Assembly: GCA_036345935.2 (NCBI GenBank)
Contig: JADWOT020001414.1
Location: 1 to 64,000, forward strand
Source: Taenia hydatigena
Taxonomy: Eukaryota; Platyhelminthes; Cestoda; Cyclophyllidea; Taeniidae
Length of the DNA: 64,000 nucleotides
Direction of reading: 5' to 3'
Shown: in pieces, positions 22,640 to 32,579 of the stretch
Layout: the number at the start of each line of letters is the position of its first letter
How positions within the stretch are numbered: the stretch's first letter is position 1
Translations under genes and position numbers: made by a program
Notes under the pieces: model-generated
Databases searched by the model: none
What the model saw: the letters and a program-made list of their open reading frames with translations, nothing else
What the model was told of the DNA's origin: nothing

Positions 22640-23119
22640 TCAGCTGTGCAACAACAACCCATTTAGCAGCCACTCAGACGCATACCGCCTATTCGCATGA
22701 AGAATTAAACTGTCGGAATTAAAGGACTGATTGCAGAAATAGCAAACGCCGACGGTATTTGCACCATTTGTAAAGAACGAATGGATGCAGCAAAGTATAA
22801 TGTAGCGCATTGGTCGAAAGTTGTGTTGCGCATTCATGACGTGGTCCAGTATTGGTAGTGGTAGTGGAACGTAATGGTTGTAGAACGGTTGTGCAATCAC
22901 ACAAACACACTTAGGCACCATCGTCCTCATGCATACCCTCGCCGTTATTGACCACATCACAATGTTTAGCGCACTCTCTTTACGATAAGCAATGCAATTT
23001 CTAAATTGCAAGATATTCCCTGTTTTCTGAATAATTCTGTGGTCACCGATATGCCACACCCGGAAGGTGTGACTCACACAAATCAAGTTTAGCAATGCAA
23101 CTCGCCGCTCTTGTGACAA
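22640..23119 (-). CDS. Unassigned 159-codon frame with a C2H2 zinc-finger-like motif
   Basis: Among the longest open frames in the window, located in the single-copy part of the palindrome spacer. Near its C-terminus it reads VCYFCNQSFNSDSLILHANRRY. This has the C-x2-C, conserved Phe and Leu, and first His of a C2H2 finger, with Tyr (TAT) where the second His (CAT) would fall, one transition away. The rest is not recognised. It begins at a TTG, and a GTGAGT-type site lies near its 5' end, so exon limits are uncertain. It could be a chance frame or a decayed zinc-finger exon. Confidence 0.27.
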   Translation of the reverse strand: MSQERRVALLNLICVSHTFRVWHIGDHRIIQKTGNILQFRNCIAYRKESALNIVMWSITARVCMRTMVPKCVCVIAQPFYNHYVPLPLPILDHVMNAQHNFRPMRYIILCCIHSFFTNGANTVGVCYFCNQSFNSDSLILHANRRYASEWLLNGLLLHS

Positions 23120-23973
23120 AACGTACGTACACTGTTACTGCCTGAGAGGTCGACAATGCTTGCCTAGTTCCCAAACTTTCCCATGGTTCGATTCAACCAA
23201 CAACTGTTATTCGGGGTCTAAATTTCTGGTGTTTGTTGGAAGTGCGTATGTGTCCTCAGATGACGTATGAAAGAAAGCACGGCCTCTGACACCTTACCAT
23301 GCCAACGAATAAAACCGTGACAGCTGCTCGTCAGTTGGGAGGTTGGCTGTTAAGGTTGATGGTTCGGCTGGTCAGTCAGTTAGCAATTTTGCCGGCAGCT
23401 AATTTAAACCCGACTAGCTGGCCATTAAAAGTGGCTGTGACTGCAGATGAATCAGGTACTGCCAACATGCGTAGTCACACGTGGAGAACATGATAGCACA
23501 ATGACGAGGTCGCCCGTCGCGCACCCAACTCTCGCTCAAACCACTAATGCTCATGACCTCTTAATGATGTGATACCATGACGGCAAGATGGTGCATAGAC
23601 TCTAGAATTAATTGCTAGTTGAACACATAACACTTGCACGGGCATTTGAGCCACGAGTATGTAGAAATATCGGACACTTCAAGCAAAAGAAACTAGTAAA
23701 TTTACTTTCACATGCTTATCGGGTTCCTGCTAAGAATGCGTCGCTCTGTTTCGCATTGAAAGATCAACCTCATGGTAATTCAACCTTTCCCATCTCAACG
23801 ACACTCACAGGATTTAAGGCTAGCTTTGATCCAGATTTGAAACTTAATTATGTTTGCGACTGCGGATCATAACACGTAAGGTTTACCGATCTCAAGTTGA
23901 TGCCTTCTCAACTGAGCAACATTTGGGGAACGTAAATTTGGTCACTAGAAAACAAAATCAACGTAGTACAATT

Positions 23974-24285
23974 TTAGAATCTACATCCTTTGGTCTTTAA
24001 CGTGAACTCAGTATGTGCACATACCAGCGTGAAGCAAAGAGTAGATTCACAAGTTGAATTTGAAGATGGGAGGATAGCAGCAAAGGTTAAGGCAGGAAAT
24101 ATGCGTCGCGGTGTCTGCGAGTACACGCCGCCAGATGCCACACATGTGATGAGGTGGTCCGCGGGAATGTAGAAGAAGTCAGTAATATCTAGTTGCACAC
24201 ACAAGCATTCTTTCCGACCGACTACTTTAGTCACATAATGTAAGCGAACAGCCTTTGATACATTAAAGTTGAATTTCAAAATCAT
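23974..24285 (-). CDS. Second exon-like block of the palindrome gene, copy 2
   Basis: Open for 103 codons on the - strand, containing FFYIPADHLITCVASGGVYS, RRIFPALTFAAILP and CESTLCFTLVCAHTEF, and ending TLKTKGCRF-stop. It has five cysteines in its second half. Of the three copies (19.1-19.4, 24.0-24.3, 58.0-58.3 kb) this is the only one that stays open. It lies downstream of 24,569-25,180 on the same strand, so the two could be exons of one transcript, but that ORF has its own stop and no donor in good phase was found. Function unknown. Confidence 0.3.
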   Translation of the reverse strand: MILKFNFNVSKAVRLHYVTKVVGRKECLCVQLDITDFFYIPADHLITCVASGGVYSQTPRRIFPALTFAAILPSSNSTCESTLCFTLVCAHTEFTLKTKGCRF

Positions 24286-24568
24286 TAGTACTTAGAAAAT
24301 CCGTATTCTTATACGCAACGGTTGAATGTTGAGGGACAAGGCTACCATAATAGCCTACGAAAACACCTCCACATTGATAATGGCACCAAGCTGATATATT
24401 ACCTACGACCCGAGAATTCCAAATCACTGTAATCTTGCTCCAAATCCACCCACTGCATCAATAAGTGTTGGTGTTTTCAAGTATCATTGTATATTAAAGG
24501 CTTTTAAGCACTCTATAGAATGCCATTATAGGCCATTTAATCATGAAAATACATGAGGGTGTAAGACT

Positions 24569-25180
24569 TTACTTCTTCTCCACATGACATGGAGACAGGC
24601 CCACCAAATTGATCGTCCAATTGTTTTGCCACCTGTTGCACCAAATGCGACAACTATCAAATAACTTGGAAAAGGGACGAAAGTAGAAACCATTTACGGC
24701 CTCGAACATCTTTCGCATACAGTCCAAGTTCGGACGGAGGTCCAACGTATGCCACATCGAGCCTATCACAACAAGCGTTTGCCTTGACGTGAGGACATCG
24801 GATACGGTATTCAGGTGTCCACAATCTCGACGTTCAAAATCAGGAAAATCAAGATATAAAATAACACAGTCGTAGTCGTTCAGCTGCATCCTTTTTCTTC
24901 CTTCTCCACCTTCTGACCATTCACGCATATCCAGTTTGGTGCCACCTGCTGCCATCAAGAATGGATCCCACTTGTCTGCAAAGTTCGGAACATCCGTAGA
25001 TACGTCCAAGAAGATGTGAGTGGAGGAAGCAGATTGCAGTACTGGCAAATCGCATTTGCAGCGTTTCATCTTAAATGGCAGGGCTCTTGTGCAACGACAT
25101 GGCGTGGTGATCAAACAGCTGATCGGAGCTTGTGCATCAGCAGGAAATGCACTCGACGTAATACTCTCGTGCACGATCAC
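24569..25180 (-). CDS. Unrecognised cysteine-containing ORF, palindrome copy 2
   Basis: 203 codons, beginning at an in-frame ATG and ending INLVGLSPCHVEKK-stop. It shares with copy 1 the blocks LITTPCRCTR, KCDLPVL, LDVSTDVPNFA, LDMREWSEG, DYDCVILYLD, RDCGHLN, QTLVV and RIWCNRWQNNWTINLV. Upstream it differs: the splice acceptor of copy 1 (tttgcag) is ttacaaa here, and about 35 bases of the first coding block are missing. The start may therefore be secondary, or the copy dead. No stop or frameshift occurs in the shared region despite about 15% nucleotide divergence. Confidence 0.4.
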   Translation of the reverse strand: MIVHESITSSAFPADAQAPISCLITTPCRCTRALPFKMKRCKCDLPVLQSASSTHIFLDVSTDVPNFADKWDPFLMAAGGTKLDMREWSEGGEGRKRMQLNDYDCVILYLDFPDFERRDCGHLNTVSDVLTSRQTLVVIGSMWHTLDLRPNLDCMRKMFEAVNGFYFRPFSKLFDSCRIWCNRWQNNWTINLVGLSPCHVEKK

Positions 25181-27489
25181 AGCAGTGGGAGTAATCCTCT
25201 GCGTTTGTAAAGAAAATCACCCAGCAAAGGTGTGCGTTTAGCCATTTCATATCCTTTGCACTGTGGTGGATACTAAGTGTTTGAATAGGAAGGTCTTGGT
25301 TTAGTCGCTCATCTGTCGATTCCTCCTAAAACAATTCCAAATGGTAAATTTTAGCAGCTTTAGTGATGATATGGATTCGAAAGGCAAGTAGTAAAGTCAT
25401 GCAATGGGCGTAGATTTTTCAAACTTACCACAGACATTGTCACGCAAAATCTGATGCAAACTATCCAAATGCAGCCGCTTTTATGCGACAAGTGATCATC
25501 ATTCATTTCCAATCACCTCTCTCCTCTAGCCAATCAGCGAAGCCCAAAGATCATCATAGATTTTTTGGTGCTACTTAAATCCGTCTGGCTGCATGTTCGT
25601 ATAACTTATAACGATATTATGCTGATTTATTAATCACTAATTGAAAACGTGTGAGATTTTCTAGTGCGGTTTATGGAGCATAATCCATTAAAATATTAAA
25701 GCGCATTGTGGCGTGATTTGCAGATCGATGTGGAAAAGATGTTTTTGATGCAACAAATAGGGCGCAAGTGACTATACCAATGGACTCATATGCAGATCCA
25801 CCTTTGAGATGTTGGCTAAACTAATAGAGATTGTAAAATGTGTGCCTTTACATTGCTTTAGACAATAAGTAAGAATTATCTTACCTTGCTGTTACTAGCC
25901 TGATTCGATTCAAATTGGCAAAAGTCTTTTTCAAATAAACCAACCCCATGCAGATTATACGAATGTGTGCTAATTTTTATTACTATTTGATACTGTGGAC
26001 GTTCCGAGCATCTGCACGAGTATTAAATAGAGACACACTCTGACAAGGACAATGCTACCACCCTATACGAAATCACAAATTTTTTTGTAAAATGCTTCAA
26101 CCTGTCAATGGCGAGTGCTCAAGGTATTACTGAGGAAAGTTAATGGTTCCCTTACAACTTGGACAATTTGAAGTCACACGTGAAGGTGGAGGAGCGAATG
26201 TCATTGCCGACTTATCACGCAACATCTGACTCTAGCTTAGTCACAACGCAGTGATGGGGATAACGAAGTGAGGGCATGTGTCTCTTTCGGTCATTTGCCA
26301 TCAAATACCTGCCTGACTACTGCAATCAGCATTTACTCTGACCTGTCGACCGTTGAATTAAGGCTTGGAGACAAATACTCTGCTGGTGGCATGAACGAAC
26401 CGACTGCAAGGTAGGGGCTCCAATGTGAGTGATGAGCACGGTACAGCTCATCTCATTGTGTCATGCAACTATAGGCATGATGTAAAGGCTTGTCATGCAT
26501 TTGTTGACCAATCCTAAAAGAACTAGCCTCTCTTTTGACTCTACTGCTTAATGTTTATCAGTAGTCTAGTGGAAAAACAAAAGAGAATTTATCTAAAGTA
26601 AAACGATTTTACAGTATTAATAAACCCGCATGAAAAGTTGGAATGCTTCGTAAATTTGCGGCATAAATTAGCGCATCTTAGGATGCCCGAAAAATCTTAA
26701 TTTAGCCTTCATTATGTTAAATTAATCTGAGGCATCGCCGATATCGGCATCTCAAAATACAGAAGAATGGAGCAATGCAATGCAGTACATGGAAATTTTA
26801 ATGAAGACTAACACTATCGGGTAAGAAAAAAATCGCCTCTTTTTCGTTACTGCTTCAAATGTTCAGGGAGTCGCATGCAATTTGTACTGTGACTATCTGA
26901 CCATATCCCCAGTCCATATTGTCATAATACGAGTTGTGCGTTTGCGCTGTCTTGAGAACACTGTGGCTGCCAAATCTCCATCTTTCTCATCGCCCTACAT
27001 GACTAACAAACGCTCCAATATCCTGCATGCACTTAACTTCACTTTATTCGCTACTGGATCGTTCCACATGTTGATGGCCTAACTGCCGCAACCATCTTGG
27101 CAGCTGGCAACAAGCGGATAGTACGAAATGGATGGATGGATAAATCAATGAAGCTGTTAAATGGTTGGATAGTTAATACGGGGTCTGCTTAAACTACAAT
27201 TATCGCAAGCTGCTTAAGTACAAACTAGAAGGGTGGATAGAGGCGAAAAATTGACGAGTCTTGCATAGATGAAATCGATTGCGGTAAGCAGGCAAGCCTT
27301 TCCAGTCATCCTTGGCAGCGCAGTGGTGCATGTGGCTGGGAAAAGGTGCATGGATATCCTGCAGAAGGACACAGATGGAAGCCGTAACATTGCCCCAAGC
27401 CCTCTGGTCTCTGGTCTACTAACACTTTAGCGCGTAATACGGACGTCGGCCAAGGCGTACGGGTGTTTTACATGCTGAGGTCATTTCTG

Positions 27490-27790
27490 ACCCTTATAGT
27501 CAGCGCACTGATGGGCTCAGAGCCCAGCAACGAAAGTCAATGCAAACTCAGTCTTTGTATGGCTGTCGTTGACCTAGTTCGTGGTGTAGCGACTGTAAAG
27601 TGGTTGCAGGGAAGTACACTTTCTTATACAAATGCGAGGTCACATGTTTTTCTGCAGCTTGTGGTTACGCTCTATTGGAACGGCTGCGAGACGAGAGCAG
27701 TGGACACAGCTCCCCTGTGCCTCAAAGACTTTGGTCATGGACTTTACAGTCTCTGCAGAGAGGGTGTGTGGAACATATTTGGCTAGGCGG
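27490..27790 (+). repeat. Small cysteine-bearing exon family, copy 1
   Basis: Related sequence occurs at 29,640-29,790 (-) and 49,000-49,180 (+). In one frame all three encode a C-x3-C pattern: KYTFLYKCEVTCFSAACGYA here, GHTFLYECDIICCFADC at 29.7 kb, and FIVECETTCFSANC at 49.1 kb, followed by a region with an ESSG/ESSK match. The other frames also stay open here. No family is recognised. It is probably a duplicated exon fragment. Confidence 0.4.
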
Positions 27791-28114
27791 GGGTTGCGCT
27801 ACCTCCCATTTCCCACATTAGCACATCTTTGATTGGTTAACAACAGGGCTAATATAAAACATGCATGATAGATCACCTAAGTTCGCCTTCTGCGACTTAT
27901 TAGTTCTACAAATAAAAGAAAGAGTAATCAAATGACCATGTGCATGGAGTGGCATGCCTTAGAAGTAGAGGACTTAATCTACATGGCAAAGTTATTTTGA
28001 TTCCATGCGAAAAGCATCAGCTTTTGATAGCAGACAATGATACAACCATGCTCATGGGTTCCTTAATTTAGGATGCAGTACAGTGCTATCTTAGACTATG
28101 CTACAAGAATCACT

Positions 28115-28480
28115 TCAATATCCAGAACAACTGTCTGCATCAATGCGCGGCTTTTCCTTAATGCTTTTACCTAGAGAAAGCAGAAGGCCTGATAAACGAC
28201 ATAAATGCCATGTTCTTGATAATTCTGACTTGTGCAGGCCTACGCTGACGAATGGCTCAGAGAATGAGAATGGATGTGAGCAGGGCGACGGTAGCAGAGA
28301 TGCAGCAGCATACCATCTGAATTCATGGACAAAAATGAAGTCTATTAATCTAAGCTTGAGATCAGCGAATTGACGTGTCGATTGCCGGCCACATTGGAAT
28401 AGACAGGCTCTTATATCATTCAAGTCAAGCCCTTTGTCTGCATACCTCATAGGTGACATTGAGGTGCCTTCATATTCCAT
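28115..28480 (-). CDS. Unassigned 121-codon frame starting with ATG
   Basis: Begins MEYEGTSMSPMRYADKGLDL and reads protein-like to a stop. A GTAAAA site near 28,165 could serve as a donor after LSGLLLSLG. No domain is recognised and no second copy was noticed in the window. It lies in otherwise featureless sequence. Confidence 0.22.
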   Translation of the reverse strand: MEYEGTSMSPMRYADKGLDLNDIRACLFQCGRQSTRQFADLKLRLIDFIFVHEFRWYAAASLLPSPCSHPFSFSEPFVSVGLHKSELSRTWHLCRLSGLLLSLGKSIKEKPRIDADSCSGY

Positions 28481-29639
28481 GAAAGGCTGGATTAGATGTC
28501 AAGTTAGACTCATCTTTAAGTCCACTTCATTTTGACATGGTGTCCTCAGAACCTATTTTCGATCGCCACAAAGGCTGAGTTAACAAACACACTGAGTATG
28601 AAGAAGAGTGATTCATGTTGTAAATATCATATAGTTGCCAGTAATGATGAGGAAAAAATCTACTTGTACCTCACCTCAAGAATAACTGGATTAGCATGAG
28701 TCCGGTTCATACGAAAGTTCGGGAATGATAATGCTAGTGGGATGCATTGATGAGGAAAATTTTGAGGACAAATTGTAAAGAAAACTTGGTTCTTATAGTG
28801 GTAAATCTAATCCACCAATGCACAAAATTATAAAGCAAAGTCATTAGCAACCTCAACAATGTCCTTCGTAGCGCCTATGAGATTGGCAGTATCATTGTCA
28901 GCTATCACAAATTGACCATTTTCGCATATCACACATATGTGACGTGTAGGTTCAAGTAGAGAAAGCAGGATACAGCATGCTAATACTGTGCTGCAGCACA
29001 TACAGGTCTACAAAAATTTGTTATAAGCGAAGGAAAATTTAGTCTCTTTTTCCAGGGAGAACACCACCACTCAGTGGCATTCTGCTGGAGTGGTCTACTT
29101 CCTTCACTCATAACATCGTTTTTTGTCTTAGCTTTAAGCTAAACAAGATTAAAAGATTAATTGCAGTTTTTGAATAGACAAATTGATGGGCGGCTGGATG
29201 GTCAGCAGCGATAGTGGTGCTTGGGGACACGCTCGGTATGTTGCGGTCCTCTCATTTTGAGTGAGGCCTCAGCGTGGCTGTTGAATAGTTCAGGTCTTAT
29301 AGATTTAAAATGACTTCACAGTGCAGACTAAGTCCTATGTTTAGGGTCTGGGGTCTTATCAGCTTGTCTAATCGTGACACCTGATTCGCACGCCGTCTTA
29401 CTCGCGTGGCCATTTACTCACTCCTTCCATTCACAGACCTAATAGAGGCGCAGCAGTAGTACTTAGAATATGCGTTATACATGTCGTAAGATGCACTTTG
29501 CATTGACCAGTCAAAGCTTTATTGATGTGGAAAACAAACCGCAGTGCGACTTTTCATCCAGTGCCTTTGATTTTATCCATTCTCTCTGTGGAGTCGCCGC
29601 AAAGTTAATAAGCGGTTTCTCTGAGGCACGGAGGCGGTA

Positions 29640-29864
29640 GATACCCACTGACCTCGACTACAAGTCGTGTCATCAAGGCAGAATTACAATCTGCGAAGCA
29701 ACAAATGATGTCGCACTCGTATAAGAAAGTGTGCCTCCCAGCAACCATTCCACAGCCGCTTCATCGCAGGCTAGGCTCAAGAAAATGCTGCTATCACAAT
29801 GAAAGAGACCATTACTTTGGTCATTCGTGGTAATCTCGCTTACTGCCTTCGTGGCACAACCCAC
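29640..29864 (-). repeat. Small cysteine-bearing exon family, copy 2 (inverted)
   Basis: The reverse strand matches 27,590-27,680: cacactttcttatacgagtg versus tacactttcttatacaaatg, and tgttgcttcgcagattgtaa against the corresponding tctgcagcttgtgg. It is the inverted member of the three-copy family. Confidence 0.45.
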
Positions 29865-30389
29865 CTTGACCGATCTTTATTACCTAAGAAATAACTTGCC
29901 AATTCAAATTGACAACAACCGCTACTTTTTAAAATTGGTGCAAATTATAACAAAAGGCGAATGTCATTGCCTTTAGATCAAAAATTTAATGTTTGGAGGT
30001 TAATACGTTTGCAGATATGAGCGTTCGAATCGTAAAACCTCTATACCCAATACCCGAACAGATGGATTTTCTTTTTATTCTTCAGGTCAGATTTAGGGAT
30101 CAAAAATGGAAACAAAGTAACTCACTTGTGGTAGTGGAATGCATTACTTCTTTATAATTACCGCTCTTCATATCCGAGGGCTCATCTGTCACACCCAGAT
30201 CGATTAGCTCCACCAAAGAGCAGACGATGGGCTGGAGTGAACACCAGACGAGTTGCTAGTCGATTGGCTGAAAGGCTCCAACCAAGTGGAGTCCTTGCCT
30301 CAACAGTCATCACATTCGACTGCGAATGTGTTTGAGCTGATCACATGAAGCTTTTCACGCAATATTTAGAAAGTTATGTAATATTTAGG

Positions 30390-31640
30390 CAGAAATGTTC
30401 TGTTACTCAATATCTTGTCAGCAGCACCATTCCTGCCGACTTAGTGGAAAAGAACTGTCTGACCTAGTGATGGCAAATGGGATTAGTGCTGCGGTCCTCT
30501 TCACCAGTGACACTAATCGCCTATCTGCGTCTACGTCTCGTGCTTGCAAACATCATTTGGCTGTTGGGGTGTTGGGGCGTTGGCGGTGGAAGTGCCTTTC
30601 TACATTCTAGACCGCTGTCGATAAATGCAGTCAGCATGCTGCTGATGTTGAGATTGTTCCCCATTCCTTACCTTCTAATCCTTGAAACCCGCACACTTAT
30701 TCGTAAGTTCATGTCTTCGTCCATTCTAATGGCAGTTTTTCTTGCTATAATCCACACTTTTGCATTTCGGCATGCCTTTTTGCCCTCCGATTCGTGTCTA
30801 GCCATGGCCGTCCGTGAATTGAGGATTCAGCCATTTGCACTATCGTCCGCTCTTGATGACATCCAAGCACTTTAAGTTTGCTCATTCACCCATTTTGGTC
30901 AACTTTGAAGAGAACTTTCTATCTGCATAAATATCAGTCCACATTGAGTCGTCTTATCCCTAATAAGTCCGCGATTCACACGGGCTTTTAACAAACCCAC
31001 TTTTCCAAACATGAGTTCCTGATGTAAGTTCTGTCATAACCATGCGATTGTTAATTGACAGAGTGATGACATGTTTTTGTATGGTAGTGCTCTCCTCAAC
31101 TGCTCTACCGACCTCCAATTTCCTCCTTGAAATCTGAAAATGATTGATTTGTCCTTTGATAAAATGATTAGTGTAGGGAGAAGATTCGCTACTATCATAG
31201 TCTAAAATGGAGTTACTTCAGTGATCTACTTGTAACTATAGTCGGTAGCCTGATTTCTACCTTACTTTTGCAGTCTGCTTCCCTTAATCAGCAAGACTTA
31301 TCACATGTGAAGTGGGTCTCGATAAGGCATGTCCACGTAGAGCACATCCTGCCATCCACTGGAGGACGTGAGATTGAAGTACTAGGAACAGTCGACTTTT
31401 GTGTAGTCTTTCCGGGTTTTACACTGGATGGAGATGACAGTGAGACAGTGTCTAACAGACCAAACGTCAAAGCCTTCTCGCAAGCAAGATGAATGCTGCA
31501 AAACGTTTGCATCAACAAATTGTGTATTTTCTCGGTCTCTGGTTTGTTGTGTCTGACGATGGAGTCCTCATTGACAAAGAGTTCATGGTCATCGGTGCAC
31601 GCCGAGACCGCCTGAAGTCTGCTGAGCCCTGCCAACTGGA
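30390..31640 (+). pseudogene. Tyrosine-kinase-like gene remnant, copy 1
   Basis: Two blocks align with 36,720-37,320. The first (30,390-30,470, ending ctagtgatggcaaatggg) matches 36,720-36,810. The second (31,275-31,340, cagcaagacttatcacatgt) matches 37,019-37,080. Then 31,463-31,546 reads NVKAF, a stop, and KRLHQQIVYFLGLW. Together with the other copies this gives a consensus resembling the kinase alpha-C helix to beta-4 segment (EAF-EE-IM-x-L-x-H-Q-x-I-V-x-F-x-G-L). Stops interrupt it. A 132-codon hydrophobic frame (30,477-30,875) lies between the blocks and is not recognised. The kinase identity rests on the three-way comparison and is moderately secure. Confidence 0.4.
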
Positions 31641-31890
31641 CTGCATGAACTTGTTTCCACGTTGTTGCTCACTGTCGTTCTCTCATCCTTTTGCGCTTTC
31701 TCTTCTCCCACTCTTCTATTAAGGAGCTGTGACCTCAGCCAAGGTCAAGTTTGCAGTAGCTGGTCATGTCAGAGCGCTGTCTATAATTATTAAGCATTTT
31801 GAGATAAATTGGGGGTATCTCAGACCTCTAACTTCCTACTTGAGCATGGTGGGAGACAGCAGTGCCTCGAAACAATCCTTGTGATGTCGA

Positions 31891-32128
31891 GTCACGTGCT
31901 TATATAAAGACAGCGCAACTTCAGCCTTTCACCGTGTTCACTCGCACTGGCAGGAATCCAAATCGACGCATTCAAAGAATGGTCGTCAGTTCAAAATACA
32001 CGCAGCTACATAATGCCATTTTGTGCGTAAGTGGTGACAAGATCAGATTGTTGGGTACCGCGCAGCTCTTCCATTCCTGGAATAATGGTCTTTTCAAAGG
32101 TGTGATTTTGCATTGTCGTGTTAAGTAA
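31891..32128 (+). promoter_or_regulatory. TATA-like element with E-box upstream of a short ATG frame
   Basis: CACGTG at 31,893-31,898 is followed by TATATAAA at 31,901-31,908. An ATG at 31,979 opens a 49-codon frame to 32,128, with a GTAAGT inside it. The spacing suits a core promoter, but nothing independent confirms transcription. Confidence 0.2.
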
Positions 32129-32579
32129 ATTACTGCACGAAGTGAGTCAAGGAAGAGTGAACCGCATAACTCACCACAGTGAGGGAATGTGCACTAACAC
32201 TAGCTACTAGTTTCGGACTTCTCATCAAATTGGCCACCCTCACTATGCGTCAGCCAGCAATCCAATCACATCCTCATTAATCGGCCTTCGAGCCAAAATT
32301 CCCGAAGTTGGTTTGTGCGCTGGTTTAGTTGAACCGCGGATGGGCAGTTGCGGGAAGTGACGTGCTAGCTTAAACATTCTAATGGCTCGTTATTTCCTTT
32401 TCGAGTGTTGGCTATGCCTCCGACCAGACTACAGCGTGTTTTCCTCACGTGAGAATGCACCCCTTCAAGAAGCAGCGATTTGTCCTACCAAGTTTTGCTG
32501 TACTGCTGTTGCAAATTCACTTTAAACAAAGCGGTTGGTGACCGACTTACCTGACAATTTACCATGCCGCTTGGAACTT

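Larger units (their letters stand above)
23265..26490 (+). repeat. Right arm of the 16.9-26.5 kb imperfect palindrome
   Basis: Pairs with 16,865-20,240. The arm carries the second copy of the ORF pair on its - strand. Sequence just outside (26,490-26,990) continues as a direct copy of 20,560-21,160. The part 23,690-23,945 followed by 25,900-26,740 recurs at 54,100-55,300 without the intervening 2 kb. Confidence 0.8.
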
